Source: Paracoccus shandongensis (GTDB lineage: Bacteria > Pseudomonadota > Alphaproteobacteria > Rhodobacterales > Rhodobacteraceae). Taken from it: a stretch of 64,000 nt of DNA. The notes under the pieces were generated by a model. The model was not told the DNA's origin. It made no database searches and saw nothing but the letters and a program-made list of their open reading frames with translations. A program made the translations under genes and the position numbers. Where the stretch lies: the NCBI RefSeq assembly GCF_017315735.1, contig NZ_JAFLRK010000012.1, positions 1 to 64,000 of the forward strand, given 5' to 3'. Of the stretch, positions 33,982 to 43,104 are shown piece by piece; positions within the stretch are counted from its first letter, which is position 1, and every line of letters begins with the position of its first letter.

Positions 33982-34713
33982 ATGGCCACCCTGACGGCGG
34001 CGAAACCCCTGGACCGCTTTTCCTATGTCACCTTCGACGTGGTGGGCACCCTGATCGACTTCGAGGGCGCGATCACCGGCGCGCTGCAAAAGATCGCCGC
34101 CGACGCGGGCATGACCGTGGACGGAGAGGCCGCGCTGGCCCTCTATCGCAACGCCCGCTATCAGCCCGATGCGCTGCGCTTCCCCGACGACCTGGGCCGC
34201 TGCTACGCCCAGATCGCGGCCGCCACCGGCCTTCCCGACACCCCGGAAAACCGCCGGTTCATGATCGACGCCGTGGGCGAGGCGCAGCCCTTCCCCGACA
34301 GCGTGCAGGCCATGGCGCGGCTCAAGGCGCGCTACAAGCTGATCGCCATGACCAATGCCCGCCGCTGGGCCTTCGAGAAATACGAGGCGAAGCTGGGCAA
34401 TCCCTTCTGGGCCAGCTTCACCACCGACGACACCGGCACCGAAAAGCCCGACCCGGCCTTTTTCCACCAGGTCTTCGACTTCGTGGAACAGGACGGCGGC
34501 AGCAAGGACGACATCCTGCACACCGCGCAAAGCCAATACCACGACATCGGCATTTCGCGCCAACTGGGCATGACGAACGCCTGGATCCAGCGCCGCCATG
34601 CGCAACAGGGATACGGCGGCACCATCGAACCGGCCCAGTTCACCGAACCCGATTACCACTTCCACGCGCTGATCGACCTCGCCGAAGCGGCCGACAAGGC
34701 CTTCGGCAACTGA
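33982..34713 (+). CDS. HAD hydrolase, type II haloacid dehalogenase-like (2)
   Basis: 243 aa. Motif I TFDVVGTLIDF (Asp nucleophile), motif II MTNARRWAFEKYE, motif III Lys in DTGTEKPDPAFF and motif IV HTAQSQYHDIGISRQLGM. It belongs to the same family as the protein encoded at 28024 but is only distantly similar. It opens the transporter operon, 58 bases ahead of the binding-protein gene, so its substrate may be the imported compound or a derivative. Assignment as a dehalogenase is only by family. Confidence 0.87.
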   Translation: MATLTAAKPLDRFSYVTFDVVGTLIDFEGAITGALQKIAADAGMTVDGEAALALYRNARYQPDALRFPDDLGRCYAQIAAATGLPDTPENRRFMIDAVGEAQPFPDSVQAMARLKARYKLIAMTNARRWAFEKYEAKLGNPFWASFTTDDTGTEKPDPAFFHQVFDFVEQDGGSKDDILHTAQSQYHDIGISRQLGMTNAWIQRRHAQQGYGGTIEPAQFTEPDYHFHALIDLAEAADKAFGN

Positions 34714-34771
34714 CTTCACCCGCCCCTGAGCGACCGAGAGAGCCGCCGGGCCTGACAACAGGGAAGATGAC

Positions 34772-36385
34772 ATGAAAGACCTCAAACCGACCAACTGGAC
34801 CGGCCGCGACGACGCGATGGTGGAAGCCGCGATCCGCCGGGGTGCCTCGCGCCGGGAACTGCTCAAGATGCTAATGGCGTCCGGCGTGGCGCTGTCGGCG
34901 GGCGGATCCTTGCTGCTGCGCGCGGGCCAGGCGGTGGCGCAAACCCCGGTGACGGGCGGGCACCTGAAGGCCGCGGGCTGGTCGGCATCGACCGCCGACA
35001 CGCTGGACCCGGCCAAGGCGTCGCTCTCGACCGACTATACCCGCTGCTGCGCCTTTTATAACCGCCTGACCTTCCTGGACGAAGGCGGCGTGGTGAAGAT
35101 GGAGCTGGCCGACACCATCGAGACGACGGACGCCAAGACCTGGCAGATCATCCTGAAGCCCGGCGTGACCTTCCACGACGGCAAGACCCTGACCGCGTCC
35201 GACGTGGTCTGGTCGCTGAAGCGCCACCTGGATCCGGCGGTAGGATCGAAAGCCGCTGCCATCGCCGAACAGATGGCGGAAATCACCGCCGTGGACGACC
35301 GCACCGTCAGCATCGTGCTGGCCGCCGCCAATGCCGACCTGCCCACCATCCTGTCCTTGCACCACTTCATGATCCTGGCCGAGGGCACGAGCGATTTCAG
35401 CAAGGCCAACGGCACCGGCGCCTTTGTCTGCGAGACCTTTGAACCTGGTGTCCGGTCAATCGGCACGCGCAACCCGAACTATTTCAAGGACAGCGGGCCG
35501 TATCTGGACAGCTTTGAATACTTCGCCATCTCGGACAACAACGCGCGCGTCAACGCGGTCCTGTCGGGCGACATCCACCTGGCCGCCGCGATCAACCCCC
35601 GGTCCATGCGCATGGTCGAGGGGCAGGACCACATCACTACCTCGATCTCGACCGGGGGGAACTACACGAACCTGAACATCCGCCTGGACATGGATCCGGG
35701 CAGCAAGGCGGGCTTCGTCGAGGGCATGAAATACCTGATGAACCGCGAGGCCATGGTGAACGGCGTCCTGCGCGGCTTGGGAGAGGTCGCGAACGACCAG
35801 CCCGTCTCGCCCATGGACAAGTATCACAACCCGAACCTGAAACCCCGGCCCTACGATCCCGAACAGGCCAAGGCCCTGTTCGAGAAGGCGGGCGTCCTGG
35901 GCCAGGCGATCCCCATCGTCACCTCGGATGCGGCGAACTCGGCCATCGACTATGCCATGGTCGTCCAGCAGGCGGGCAACGAGGCCGGAATGCCCTTCCA
36001 GATCGAGCGCGTGCCCTCGGACGGCTACTGGTCGAACTACTGGCTGAAGGCGCCGATCCATTTCGGCAACATCAACCCGCGTCCCACGCCGGACATCCTG
36101 TTCTCGCTGCTCTACGCATCCGACGCGCCCTGGAACGAAAGCCAGTACAAGTCCGAGAAATTCGACGGGATGCTGGTCGAGGCGCGCGGGCTTCTGGACG
36201 AGGAAAAGCGCAAGGCGATCTATTGGGAGATGCAGGAGATGGTCGCGAACGAGGCAGGCACCATCATCCCCGCCTATATTTCCAACGTCGATGCGCATTC
36301 GTCCAAGATGAAGGGGATGCGCGCCAACCCTCTGGGCGGCCAGATGGGCTATGCCTTCGCCGAATACGTCTGGCTGGAGGCCTGA
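34772..36385 (+). CDS. Dipeptide-type ABC transporter substrate-binding protein, Tat-exported
   Basis: 537 aa, family 5 (DppA/OppA-like) extracytoplasmic binding protein. The N-terminus SRRELLKMLMASGVALSAGG is a twin-arginine signal preceded by an extended basic region. Mature domain: VTGGHLKAAGWSASTADTLD, SLSTDYTRCCAFYNRLTFLD, LKPGVTFHDGKTLTASDVVW, all family motifs. Tat export suggests cytoplasmic folding before secretion. It is followed by two permeases and a double ATPase. Ligand unknown; the setting suggests a peptide, amine or opine-like compound. Confidence 0.91.
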   Translation: MKDLKPTNWTGRDDAMVEAAIRRGASRRELLKMLMASGVALSAGGSLLLRAGQAVAQTPVTGGHLKAAGWSASTADTLDPAKASLSTDYTRCCAFYNRLTFLDEGGVVKMELADTIETTDAKTWQIILKPGVTFHDGKTLTASDVVWSLKRHLDPAVGSKAAAIAEQMAEITAVDDRTVSIVLAAANADLPTILSLHHFMILAEGTSDFSKANGTGAFVCETFEPGVRSIGTRNPNYFKDSGPYLDSFEYFAISDNNARVNAVLSGDIHLAAAINPRSMRMVEGQDHITTSISTGGNYTNLNIRLDMDPGSKAGFVEGMKYLMNREAMVNGVLRGLGEVANDQPVSPMDKYHNPNLKPRPYDPEQAKALFEKAGVLGQAIPIVTSDAANSAIDYAMVVQQAGNEAGMPFQIERVPSDGYWSNYWLKAPIHFGNINPRPTPDILFSLLYASDAPWNESQYKSEKFDGMLVEARGLLDEEKRKAIYWEMQEMVANEAGTIIPAYISNVDAHSSKMKGMRANPLGGQMGYAFAEYVWLEA

Positions 36386-36442
36386 TGCCACGACCCCGCG
36401 CAAGGACTGCGCGGGGCACCCTTCCCTGATCGGAGATGCGCC

Positions 36443-37402
36443 ATGCTGCGTTCCGCAACCACATGGATCCTGGTCGGCCAGCGGCTTGGCATCGCGCTGG
36501 TCACGCTGCTGATCGTGTCCTTCGCGGTGTTCTTCGCGACCGAGCTTCTGCCCGGCGACGTGGCCGAAATCCTGCTGGGCCAGGCCGCCACGCCCGAGGC
36601 CGTGGCCGGCCTGCGCACCGCCATGGGCCTGGACGAACCGGCGATCTGGCGCTTCCTGTCCTGGCTGGGCGGGCTGACGCAGGGCGACCTGGGCATGTCC
36701 TATGTCAACAGGATGGCGGTCGCGGACCTGCTGTCGGGGCGGCTGGCCAATACGCTGCGGCTGGCGGGGATCGTGACGCTGGTCTGCGTGCCGGTCGCGC
36801 TGTGTCTGGGCATCGCCGCCGCGATGTGGCGCGGATCCTGGCTGGACCGGCTGGTGTCGGTGCTGACGATCTCGGTGATCTCGGTGCCGGAATTCATGGT
36901 GGCGACGCTGGCGGTGCTGGTCTTCGCCGTCTGGCTGGACTGGCTGCCCGCGCTGTCCTTCGGCGTGAATGTGGACAGCATCGGTGACATGCTGCGCGCC
37001 TATGCGATGCCGGTCATATCCTTGTCCTTCGTGGTCTCGGCCCAGATGATCCGCATGACGCGGGCCGCCGTGATCGAGACGATCAACACGCCCTATGTCG
37101 AAATGGCGCTGCTGAAGGGCGCGTCCCGCACGCGGATGGTGCTGGGCCACGCGCTGCCCAACGCCCTTGGCCCCATAGCCAATGCGGTGGCGCTGTCGCT
37201 GTCCTATCTGGTCGGCGGCGTGATCATCGTGGAAACCGTTTTCAACTATCCGGGCGTGGCCAAGCTGATGGTCGATGCTGTGTCCACCCGCGACCTGCCC
37301 CTGATCCAAAGCTGCGCGATGATCTTCTGCATCAGCTATCTGGCTCTGATCACGCTGGCCGACATGATCGCCCTTCTCTCAAACCCGAGGTTGCGCCGTT
37401 GA
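36443..37402 (+). CDS. Dipeptide-type ABC transporter permease 1 (DppB-like)
   Basis: 319 aa with about six membrane helices. N-terminal QRLGIALVTLLIVSFAVFFA, the LPGDVAEILLGQ loop of DppB, GLDEPAIWRFLSWLGGLTQG followed by DLGMSY, and the cytoplasmic EAA loop VEMALLKGASRTRMVLGHAL. End overlaps the next permease start by one base. Confidence 0.93.
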   Translation: MLRSATTWILVGQRLGIALVTLLIVSFAVFFATELLPGDVAEILLGQAATPEAVAGLRTAMGLDEPAIWRFLSWLGGLTQGDLGMSYVNRMAVADLLSGRLANTLRLAGIVTLVCVPVALCLGIAAAMWRGSWLDRLVSVLTISVISVPEFMVATLAVLVFAVWLDWLPALSFGVNVDSIGDMLRAYAMPVISLSFVVSAQMIRMTRAAVIETINTPYVEMALLKGASRTRMVLGHALPNALGPIANAVALSLSYLVGGVIIVETVFNYPGVAKLMVDAVSTRDLPLIQSCAMIFCISYLALITLADMIALLSNPRLRR

Positions 37403-38250
37403 TGTCCCTTGCCCTGCGCCTTCCGACCCCGGCCCGGCTGGGATATTCCTTCAACCGCGTGGGCCGCCTGGGCCTGGCGGTGATCCTGTTCTGGGCGGTG
37501 ATCGCGGTCATCGGCCCCTGGATCGCCCCCTATCCGCCCGGCGACATGGTCGATTACGATTACTTCGGCCCCATGAGCCAGCAGTTCTGGCTGGGCAGCG
37601 ACTATCTGGGCCGCGATATCCTGTCCCGCATCATCATGGGCACGCGCTATACCGTGGGCATCGCTCTGGCCGCCGTGATCCTGGCCTGCGCGGGCGGGGT
37701 GATCCTGGGCATGATCGCAGCGGTGGTCGGCGGCTGGTTCGACACCCTGCTGTCGCGGTTCCTGGACGCCTTCAACGGCATCCCGCACCTGCTGTTCGGG
37801 CTGGTGGTGGTGGCCGCCGTCGGATCCTCGATCCCGGTGCTGATCCTGACGCTGGCGGCGATGTATCTGCCCGGATCCTATCGCTTTGCCCGCGCGCTGG
37901 CCGTCAACGTCAACACCATGGATTTCGTCACCGTGGCCCGCGCCCGGGGCGAGGGCTTCGGCCACATCATCGGGCGAGAGATCCTGCCCAACATCCTCGG
38001 CCCCGTGCTGGCCGACCTGGGGCTGCGCTTTGTCTTCATCGTGCTGGTCCTGTCGGGCCTGTCCTTCCTGGGCCTTGGCGTGCAGCCGCCCAATGCCGAC
38101 TGGGGTGCGCTGGTGCGCGAGAACATCGAGGGGCTGTCGCTGGGCGCGCCTGCGGTGATCTTTCCGTCGATCGCCATCGCCTCGCTGACCATCTCGGTCA
38201 ACCTGTTCATCGACAACCTGCCCACGCGCATCAGGGACCGGAGCGAATGA
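37402..38250 (+). CDS. Dipeptide-type ABC transporter permease 2 (DppC-like)
   Basis: 282 aa. Cytoplasmic N-terminus, first helix GLAVILFWAVIAVIGPWIAP, the LGSDYLGRDILSRIIMGTRY motif typical of DppC, and an EAA loop FVTVARARGEGFGHIIGREI. C-terminal half: FLGLGVQPPNADWGALVREN. ATG 37402 chosen over an in-frame TTG one codon earlier. The stop overlaps the ATPase start. Confidence 0.93.
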   Translation: MSLALRLPTPARLGYSFNRVGRLGLAVILFWAVIAVIGPWIAPYPPGDMVDYDYFGPMSQQFWLGSDYLGRDILSRIIMGTRYTVGIALAAVILACAGGVILGMIAAVVGGWFDTLLSRFLDAFNGIPHLLFGLVVVAAVGSSIPVLILTLAAMYLPGSYRFARALAVNVNTMDFVTVARARGEGFGHIIGREILPNILGPVLADLGLRFVFIVLVLSGLSFLGLGVQPPNADWGALVRENIEGLSLGAPAVIFPSIAIASLTISVNLFIDNLPTRIRDRSE

Positions 38251-39905
38251 TGGACCAGCCGCTTGTTTCCGTCCGCGACCTGAAGATCGGCGCGAAAACC
38301 GACTCGGGCCGCGATGTCGAGATCATCAAGGGTGTCAGCTTCGACATCGCGCCCGGGGAAATCCTGGCCCTGATCGGCGAAAGCGGGTCGGGCAAGACCA
38401 CCATCGCCCTGTCGCTGATGGGCCACACGCGGCCTGGCTGCAAGATCCATGCAGGCCACATCCGCGTGGGCCGCCGCGACGTGACGGCCATGTCCGAACG
38501 CCAGCGCGCCGCCATGCGCGGGACCGAGGTGTCATACGTCCCGCAATCGGCGGCGGCGGCCTTCAACCCTGCCAAGCGCATCATGGACCAGGTGGTGGAA
38601 ATCACCGCCATCCACAAGCTGATGCCGCGCCCTCAGGCCGAAGCCAAGGCCCGCCAGCTGTTCCGCGCCCTGGCGCTGCCCGACCCGGACCATATCGGCA
38701 GCCGCTATCCGCACCAGGTCTCGGGCGGGCAGTTGCAGCGGCTGTCGGCGGCCATGGCGCTGATCGGGGATCCGGCGCTGGTGATCTTTGACGAACCCAC
38801 CACCGCGCTGGACGTGACCACCCAGATCGAGGTTCTGCGCGCCTTCAAGTCGGTCATGGACAAGGGCGCCATGGCGGGCGTCTATGTCAGCCACGACCTG
38901 GCCGTGGTGGCCCAGATCGCCGACCGCATCATCGTCCTGAAGAACGGCGTGGTGCAGGAGGAAGGCCCGACCGAACAGATCCTGCACGCGCCGGCGCATC
39001 CCTATACCCGCCAGCTTCTGGACGCCTTCGAGCCCGTGCCGCATGTCCCCGAGGCCCAGGCCGGGACACGAGAGCCGATCCTTCAGGTGCAGAACCTCTG
39101 CGCGGGCTATGGCGCGATCCGCGACGGCGTGCCTGCGGCGAGGATCCTGGAAGATGTCAGCTTCCGGCTGGAACGGGGCCGCAACCTGGGCGTGATCGGG
39201 GAATCGGGATCGGGCAAATCCACCCTGGCCCGCGCCATCGCCGGGATCCTGCCCGCCTATCGAGGCAACCTGCTGCTGGACGGCAAGGAACTGGCGCCCT
39301 CGCTGTCGGACCGCAGCAAGGACGAGTTGCGCCGCGCCCAGATCGTTTTCCAACTGGCCGACACCGCGCTGAACCCCGCCCAATCCATCGAGGCGATCCT
39401 GGCCCGCCCCCTGACCTTCTATCACGGCATGTCAGGGGCTGCGCGCAGCAAGCGGGTGATCGAGCTTCTGGACATGGTGCGCCTGCCCGGCCAACTGCGC
39501 CACCGCCTGCCATCGGAACTGTCGGGCGGGCAGAAGCAGCGCGTGAATCTGGCCCGCGCGCTGGCCGCCGAACCGGACCTGATCCTGTGCGACGAGATCA
39601 CCTCGGCGCTGGACACGGTGGTGGCGGCGGCGATCCTGGACCTGCTCAAGGAACTGCAGCGCGAGTTGAACCTGTCCTACATGTTCATCAGCCATGACCT
39701 GTCCACGGTCGAGGCGATCTGCGACGAGGTTCTGGTGATGCTGAAGGGCCGCGTGGTCGAGGCCCTGCCCGCCGCCCGCATGTCCACGGACGCGACCCAT
39801 CCCTATTCCCGGCTGCTGATCGGCTCGATCCCCAAGCTGGACACCGGCTGGCTGAAGGGGCTGGAACAGGATCCGGCGCTGCTGGCGCAATTCGCAGGGC
39901 GGTAG
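38247..39905 (+). CDS. Dipeptide-type ABC transporter ATPase, two fused NBDs (DppD-DppF)
   Basis: 552 aa. NBD1: Walker A GESGSGKTT, signature HQVSGGQLQRLSAAMAL, Walker B LVIFDEPTTALD. NBD2: Walker A GESGSGKST, signature SELSGGQKQRVNLARAL, Walker B LILCDEITSALD, where the usual DEPT is DEIT. Separate dppD and dppF are commonly fused this way in Rhodobacterales. The start ATGATG overlaps the permease stop. The gene ends next to a GC-rich palindrome that faces the Lrp gene. Confidence 0.92.
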   Translation: MMDQPLVSVRDLKIGAKTDSGRDVEIIKGVSFDIAPGEILALIGESGSGKTTIALSLMGHTRPGCKIHAGHIRVGRRDVTAMSERQRAAMRGTEVSYVPQSAAAAFNPAKRIMDQVVEITAIHKLMPRPQAEAKARQLFRALALPDPDHIGSRYPHQVSGGQLQRLSAAMALIGDPALVIFDEPTTALDVTTQIEVLRAFKSVMDKGAMAGVYVSHDLAVVAQIADRIIVLKNGVVQEEGPTEQILHAPAHPYTRQLLDAFEPVPHVPEAQAGTREPILQVQNLCAGYGAIRDGVPAARILEDVSFRLERGRNLGVIGESGSGKSTLARAIAGILPAYRGNLLLDGKELAPSLSDRSKDELRRAQIVFQLADTALNPAQSIEAILARPLTFYHGMSGAARSKRVIELLDMVRLPGQLRHRLPSELSGGQKQRVNLARALAAEPDLILCDEITSALDTVVAAAILDLLKELQRELNLSYMFISHDLSTVEAICDEVLVMLKGRVVEALPAARMSTDATHPYSRLLIGSIPKLDTGWLKGLEQDPALLAQFAGR

Positions 39906-39929
39906 GGTGGGGTTTCACTCCACCCCACC
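39905..39929. terminator. Palindrome between convergent genes
   Basis: GGTGGGG (39906-39912) pairs with CCCCACC (39923-39929); an alternative stem uses GGGTGG with CCACCC. It starts at the last base of the ATPase gene's stop codon and ends 4 bases before the end of the Lrp gene. Same sequence type as 53820-53838 and 26715-26732. Confidence 0.5.
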
Positions 39930-39933
39930 ATGA

Positions 39934-40428
39934 TCATCCCCGATCCGCGAACAGCCGCGTCAACGGGATCTGGTTCTTCACAAACGGCGTCTTGATAACC
40001 ACGAAGCTGAAATACTTGTCCACGCCCACGTCGCGGTCGATCAGCGCCTCGATGATGTTCTGGTAATCCACGATCCCCGCCGTCACGAACTTCGCCAGGT
40101 AGTCGTAGCCGCCCGAGACCAGGTGGCATTCGATGCAGCTGTCGATCCGCTCCAGCGCCTCTTGGAAGCGCGCGAAATCGGGCGGGCGGTGGTTCTTCAG
40201 CGTGAATTCGGTAAAGACGGTCAGCGTCTCGCCCAGCTTGGCCACGTTGATTTGCGCGCTGTATCCGGTGATATAGCCCGCCTGCTGCAGCTTCTTCACG
40301 CGCATCAGGCACGGGGACGGGGACAGCGCTACCAGATCGGCAAGCTCGACATTGGTGATCCGCCCGTTCTTCTGCAATTCGGCCAGGATCTTCACGTCGA
40401 TGCGATCCAGTTTGAGAGGCGGTGTCAT
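39934..40428 (-). CDS. Lrp/AsnC-family transcriptional regulator
   Basis: 164 aa. N-terminal HTH: LDRIDVKILAELQKNGRITN, VELADLVALSPSPCLMRVKK, then GYITGYSAQINVAKLG linking to the RAM ligand domain (ECHLVSGGYDYLAKFVTAGI, DYQNIIEALIDRDVGVDKYF). Start at ATG 40428 behind AAGGGATGGGCTG; upstream in-frame codons have no ribosome site. Divergent from the FAD oxidoreductase at 40584, its most likely target along with the transporter; amino acids are the usual effectors. Confidence 0.92.
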   Translation of the reverse strand: MTPPLKLDRIDVKILAELQKNGRITNVELADLVALSPSPCLMRVKKLQQAGYITGYSAQINVAKLGETLTVFTEFTLKNHRPPDFARFQEALERIDSCIECHLVSGGYDYLAKFVTAGIVDYQNIIEALIDRDVGVDKYFSFVVIKTPFVKNQIPLTRLFADRG

Positions 40429-40461
40429 CAGCCCATCCCTTCCTTTTTGGGTTCCTTCTGC

Positions 40462-40497
40462 TGCAATTCGGCCCCGCTGCCAACCACCTGCAATTCG
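40462..40497. promoter_or_regulatory. Direct repeat in the Lrp-oxidoreductase intergenic region
   Basis: TGCAATTCG at 40462-40470 and again at 40489-40497, 27 bases apart (about 2.5 helical turns), in the 155-base gap between divergent genes. Candidate Lrp-type binding sites. Confidence 0.35.
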
Positions 40498-40583
40498 ACA
40501 GGAAATGCCGTCACCGCGACGTGATGCGGCAGATGCGGCTGGCACGCCGCCGCTAGCCTGCCCCTATACGACCGGAGAACCCC

Positions 40584-41909
40584 ATGCCCGCCCCCCTGCT
40601 ACACATCCAGACCGCCCCCGACCTGCCGCCCCGTGCCGATTGCGTGGTGATCGGCGGCGGCATCGTCGGGGTTTCCGCCGCCTATTGGCTGGCCCGTGCG
40701 GGGCAAAGGGTGGTGCTTCTGGAAAAGGGCCGGATCGGGGCCGAACAGTCCAGCCGCAACTGGGGCTGGTGCCGCCAACAGAACCGCGACGCGCGCGAAC
40801 TGCCCTTGTCCACCCGCAGCCTGGATTTGTGGGACATCATGACCGCCGATCTTGGCCCCGGCCTGGGCTTCCGCCGCTGCGGGCTGTTGTATCTGACCGA
40901 TGACCCGGCGGAACTGGAAGGCTGGGCCGCCTGGGGCCGCTTTGCGCGCACTGAAGGGATCGACACCCGGATGCTGTCCGCCTCCGAGGCCGCTGAGCGC
41001 GGCCGCGCCACCGGAAAACCCTGGTTGGGCGGCGTCTGGTCGCCCACCGACGGCATCGCCGATCCGGCCAGCGCCGCGCCGCTGATCGCGCAGGGCATCG
41101 TCAGGCATGGCGGCCATGTGATCCAGTCCTGCACCGCGCGCGGGTTGGAACTGGAAGGCGGCCGCGTGGCGGGGGTCGTGACGGAACGCGGCACGGTCCG
41201 CACCGGCACGGTGGTCATGGCGGGCGGAGCCTGGGCGGGCAGCTTCCTGCACCAGCTGGGGGTGGCCTTCCCGCAGGCCTCGGTCCGCAGCTCGATCCTG
41301 TCGGTGATGCCGGGCGCGCAGGGCCTGCCCGATGCGCTGCACACCGCCGCCGTATCCGCCACGCGGCGGGGCGACGGGGGCCATACGCTGGCGATCTCGG
41401 GGCGGGCGAATGTGGACCTGACGCCGGGGATGATGGCGGGGGCGCGGCACTTCCTGCCGATGTTCGCCAAACGCTGGCGCGCGCTGCGGCCCGGGGGGCT
41501 GCAAGGCTGGGCGGCGGGGTTCGAGACGCGCAAGACCTGGGCGCTGGACCGCGAGACGCCGATGGAGCGGATGCGAATCCTCGACCCCCGCCCCTCGAAG
41601 GCCTTGGTAAGCGAAACCCTGGCCCGCGCCCGCCGCCTGCTGCCCGCGCTGCGCGACATTCCCGTGCAGGCAGCCTGGGCGGGCTTCATCGACAGCACGC
41701 CCGACGGGGTGCCGGTGATCGACGCCGATTGCGGGGTGCCCGGGCTGGTGCTGGCGGCGGGGCTGTCGGGCCATGGCTTCGGGATCGGGCCGGGAGTCGG
41801 GCATCTGGTGGCCGACATGATCATGGGCCGCACGCCGATCACCGAGGTCGCTCAATACCGGCTGGACCGCTTCAAGGGCAGCCAATGGGGCAAGGTCGCG
41901 AAGTTCTGA
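40584..41909 (+). CDS. DadA-like FAD-dependent oxidoreductase
   Basis: 441 aa. FAD motif VVIGGGIVGVSAAYWLARAG (about residues 22-41), then RIGAEQSSRNWGWCRQQNRD, a signature of a DAO subgroup. The C-terminus LVLAAGLSGHGFGIGPGVGH is the second dinucleotide contact. Expected to oxidise a D- or N-substituted amino acid, passing electrons to a quinone or partner subunit. Transcribed divergently from the Lrp gene; it converges with the next FAD gene with two bases between. Confidence 0.88.
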   Translation: MPAPLLHIQTAPDLPPRADCVVIGGGIVGVSAAYWLARAGQRVVLLEKGRIGAEQSSRNWGWCRQQNRDARELPLSTRSLDLWDIMTADLGPGLGFRRCGLLYLTDDPAELEGWAAWGRFARTEGIDTRMLSASEAAERGRATGKPWLGGVWSPTDGIADPASAAPLIAQGIVRHGGHVIQSCTARGLELEGGRVAGVVTERGTVRTGTVVMAGGAWAGSFLHQLGVAFPQASVRSSILSVMPGAQGLPDALHTAAVSATRRGDGGHTLAISGRANVDLTPGMMAGARHFLPMFAKRWRALRPGGLQGWAAGFETRKTWALDRETPMERMRILDPRPSKALVSETLARARRLLPALRDIPVQAAWAGFIDSTPDGVPVIDADCGVPGLVLAAGLSGHGFGIGPGVGHLVADMIMGRTPITEVAQYRLDRFKGSQWGKVAKF

Positions 41910-41911
41910 CC

Positions 41912-43006
41912 TCATGCGGCAAAGCGCCCGATGCGGAAATCCTCCAGCGGCGTTTCGCAGGCACCCGTGGCGACCAGTTCCGCCATCGCATCGCCCACGC
42001 CCGGCCCCAACTGGAAGCCGTGGCCGCAGAACCCGAAGGCGTGGAACAGACCCGGCGTGGTGGCGGATGGTCCCATGACGGGCAGCCCGTCGCGGACATA
42101 GCCCTCGGCCCCCGACCATTGGCGGATGACGGCCATATGGCGCAGCGCGGGCACCAGCCGGACCACGGCGCGCAACTGCTGGGGCAGGCGCGCGGGGTCG
42201 GCATGGGCGCGGCCATCCGCCCCGACTGCCACCCGGTCCACCGCGCCGCCGAACACCACGTTGCCGCGTTCCACCTGCCGCAGATAGGCGCCGTGATCGG
42301 CGGACCAGACGCCTACCACCGGCAGGATGCGGTGCGGCAGGGGTTCCGTCACGCCCATCTGCGGGCCGCAAACGTCAAGCGGCACCGCTTCCCCGAACCG
42401 CGCGGCCAGCGCCGCGCCATGATGGCCCGCGCAGTTGACCAGCCGCTCGGCATGAAACGTCCCGCGCGATGTTTCCACCGTGAAGCCCGGCGCGATCTTC
42501 AGCACCTGCGCCTGGTCCACCACCTGCGCCCCCGCCCGTGCGGCGGCCTCGGCAAAGGCGGGCGCGATCAGGCGCGGGTTGGCCGACCCGTCCTGCGGCG
42601 AAAAGGATGCGGCGATGGCATCCGGCCCGAGACCCGGAAAGCGTTGCCGGATCTCGTTCGGGCCAAGCTCCTCAAGTTCTAGCCCCCAGGGGCGGGCGGC
42701 GGCGGCAAAGCGGCGCATCAGGGCCAGGCCTTCAGTGTCGAAGATCAGCCGCAGATGCCCCGTCGCGCGGAATTCCACGTCGCGGCCCAGCAGCGCATGA
42801 AGCCGGTGCCACAAGGCCAGCGACCGATGCGCCAGCGGCAGTTGCGGCAGATACCGCCCGCTGCGGCGGATATTGCCGAACGAGGCGACCGTCGCCCCCG
42901 CGCCGATCCGCCCCTGGTCGATCAGCGTGACGGCGACCCCCCGGCGCGCCAGGAAGAAGGCCGTCGCGCTGCCCATCAACCCGCCGCCCAGAACGATCAC
43001 CGACAT
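41912..43006 (-). CDS. DadA/sarcosine oxidase beta-like FAD oxidoreductase
   Basis: 364 aa. FAD motif MSVIVLGGGLMGSATAFFLA, then GRIGAGATVASFGNIRRSGR and a C-terminal FCGHGFQLGPGVGDAMAELV. Size and motifs match the beta subunits of heterotrimeric amino-acid dehydrogenases such as opine oxidase and D-hydroxyproline dehydrogenase. Those enzymes also need a small [2Fe-2S] subunit and an FAD/NAD subunit, both of which are encoded at 48066-49687. It is divergent from the LysR gene of that operon, which may regulate both. Confidence 0.87.
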   Translation of the reverse strand: MSVIVLGGGLMGSATAFFLARRGVAVTLIDQGRIGAGATVASFGNIRRSGRYLPQLPLAHRSLALWHRLHALLGRDVEFRATGHLRLIFDTEGLALMRRFAAAARPWGLELEELGPNEIRQRFPGLGPDAIAASFSPQDGSANPRLIAPAFAEAAARAGAQVVDQAQVLKIAPGFTVETSRGTFHAERLVNCAGHHGAALAARFGEAVPLDVCGPQMGVTEPLPHRILPVVGVWSADHGAYLRQVERGNVVFGGAVDRVAVGADGRAHADPARLPQQLRAVVRLVPALRHMAVIRQWSGAEGYVRDGLPVMGPSATTPGLFHAFGFCGHGFQLGPGVGDAMAELVATGACETPLEDFRIGRFAA

Positions 43007-43064
43007 GCCGCCTCTCCCTGATCTTGCCCCATCGAACGTCCGGGGGCATGAAGGGTCAAGGACG

Positions 43065-43097
43065 GGTTCTTGGGTGAACCATAAGCCAAACCTATGG
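43065..43097. promoter_or_regulatory. Paired dyads in the LysR-oxidoreductase intergenic region
   Basis: GGTTC-TTGGGT-GAACC at 43065-43080 and CCATA-N9-TATGG at 43079-43097 adjoin each other just before the LysR start. Paired dyads of this size are usual for a LysR recognition site and its activation site. Confidence 0.45.
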
Positions 43098-43104
43098 GGT
43101 GACG

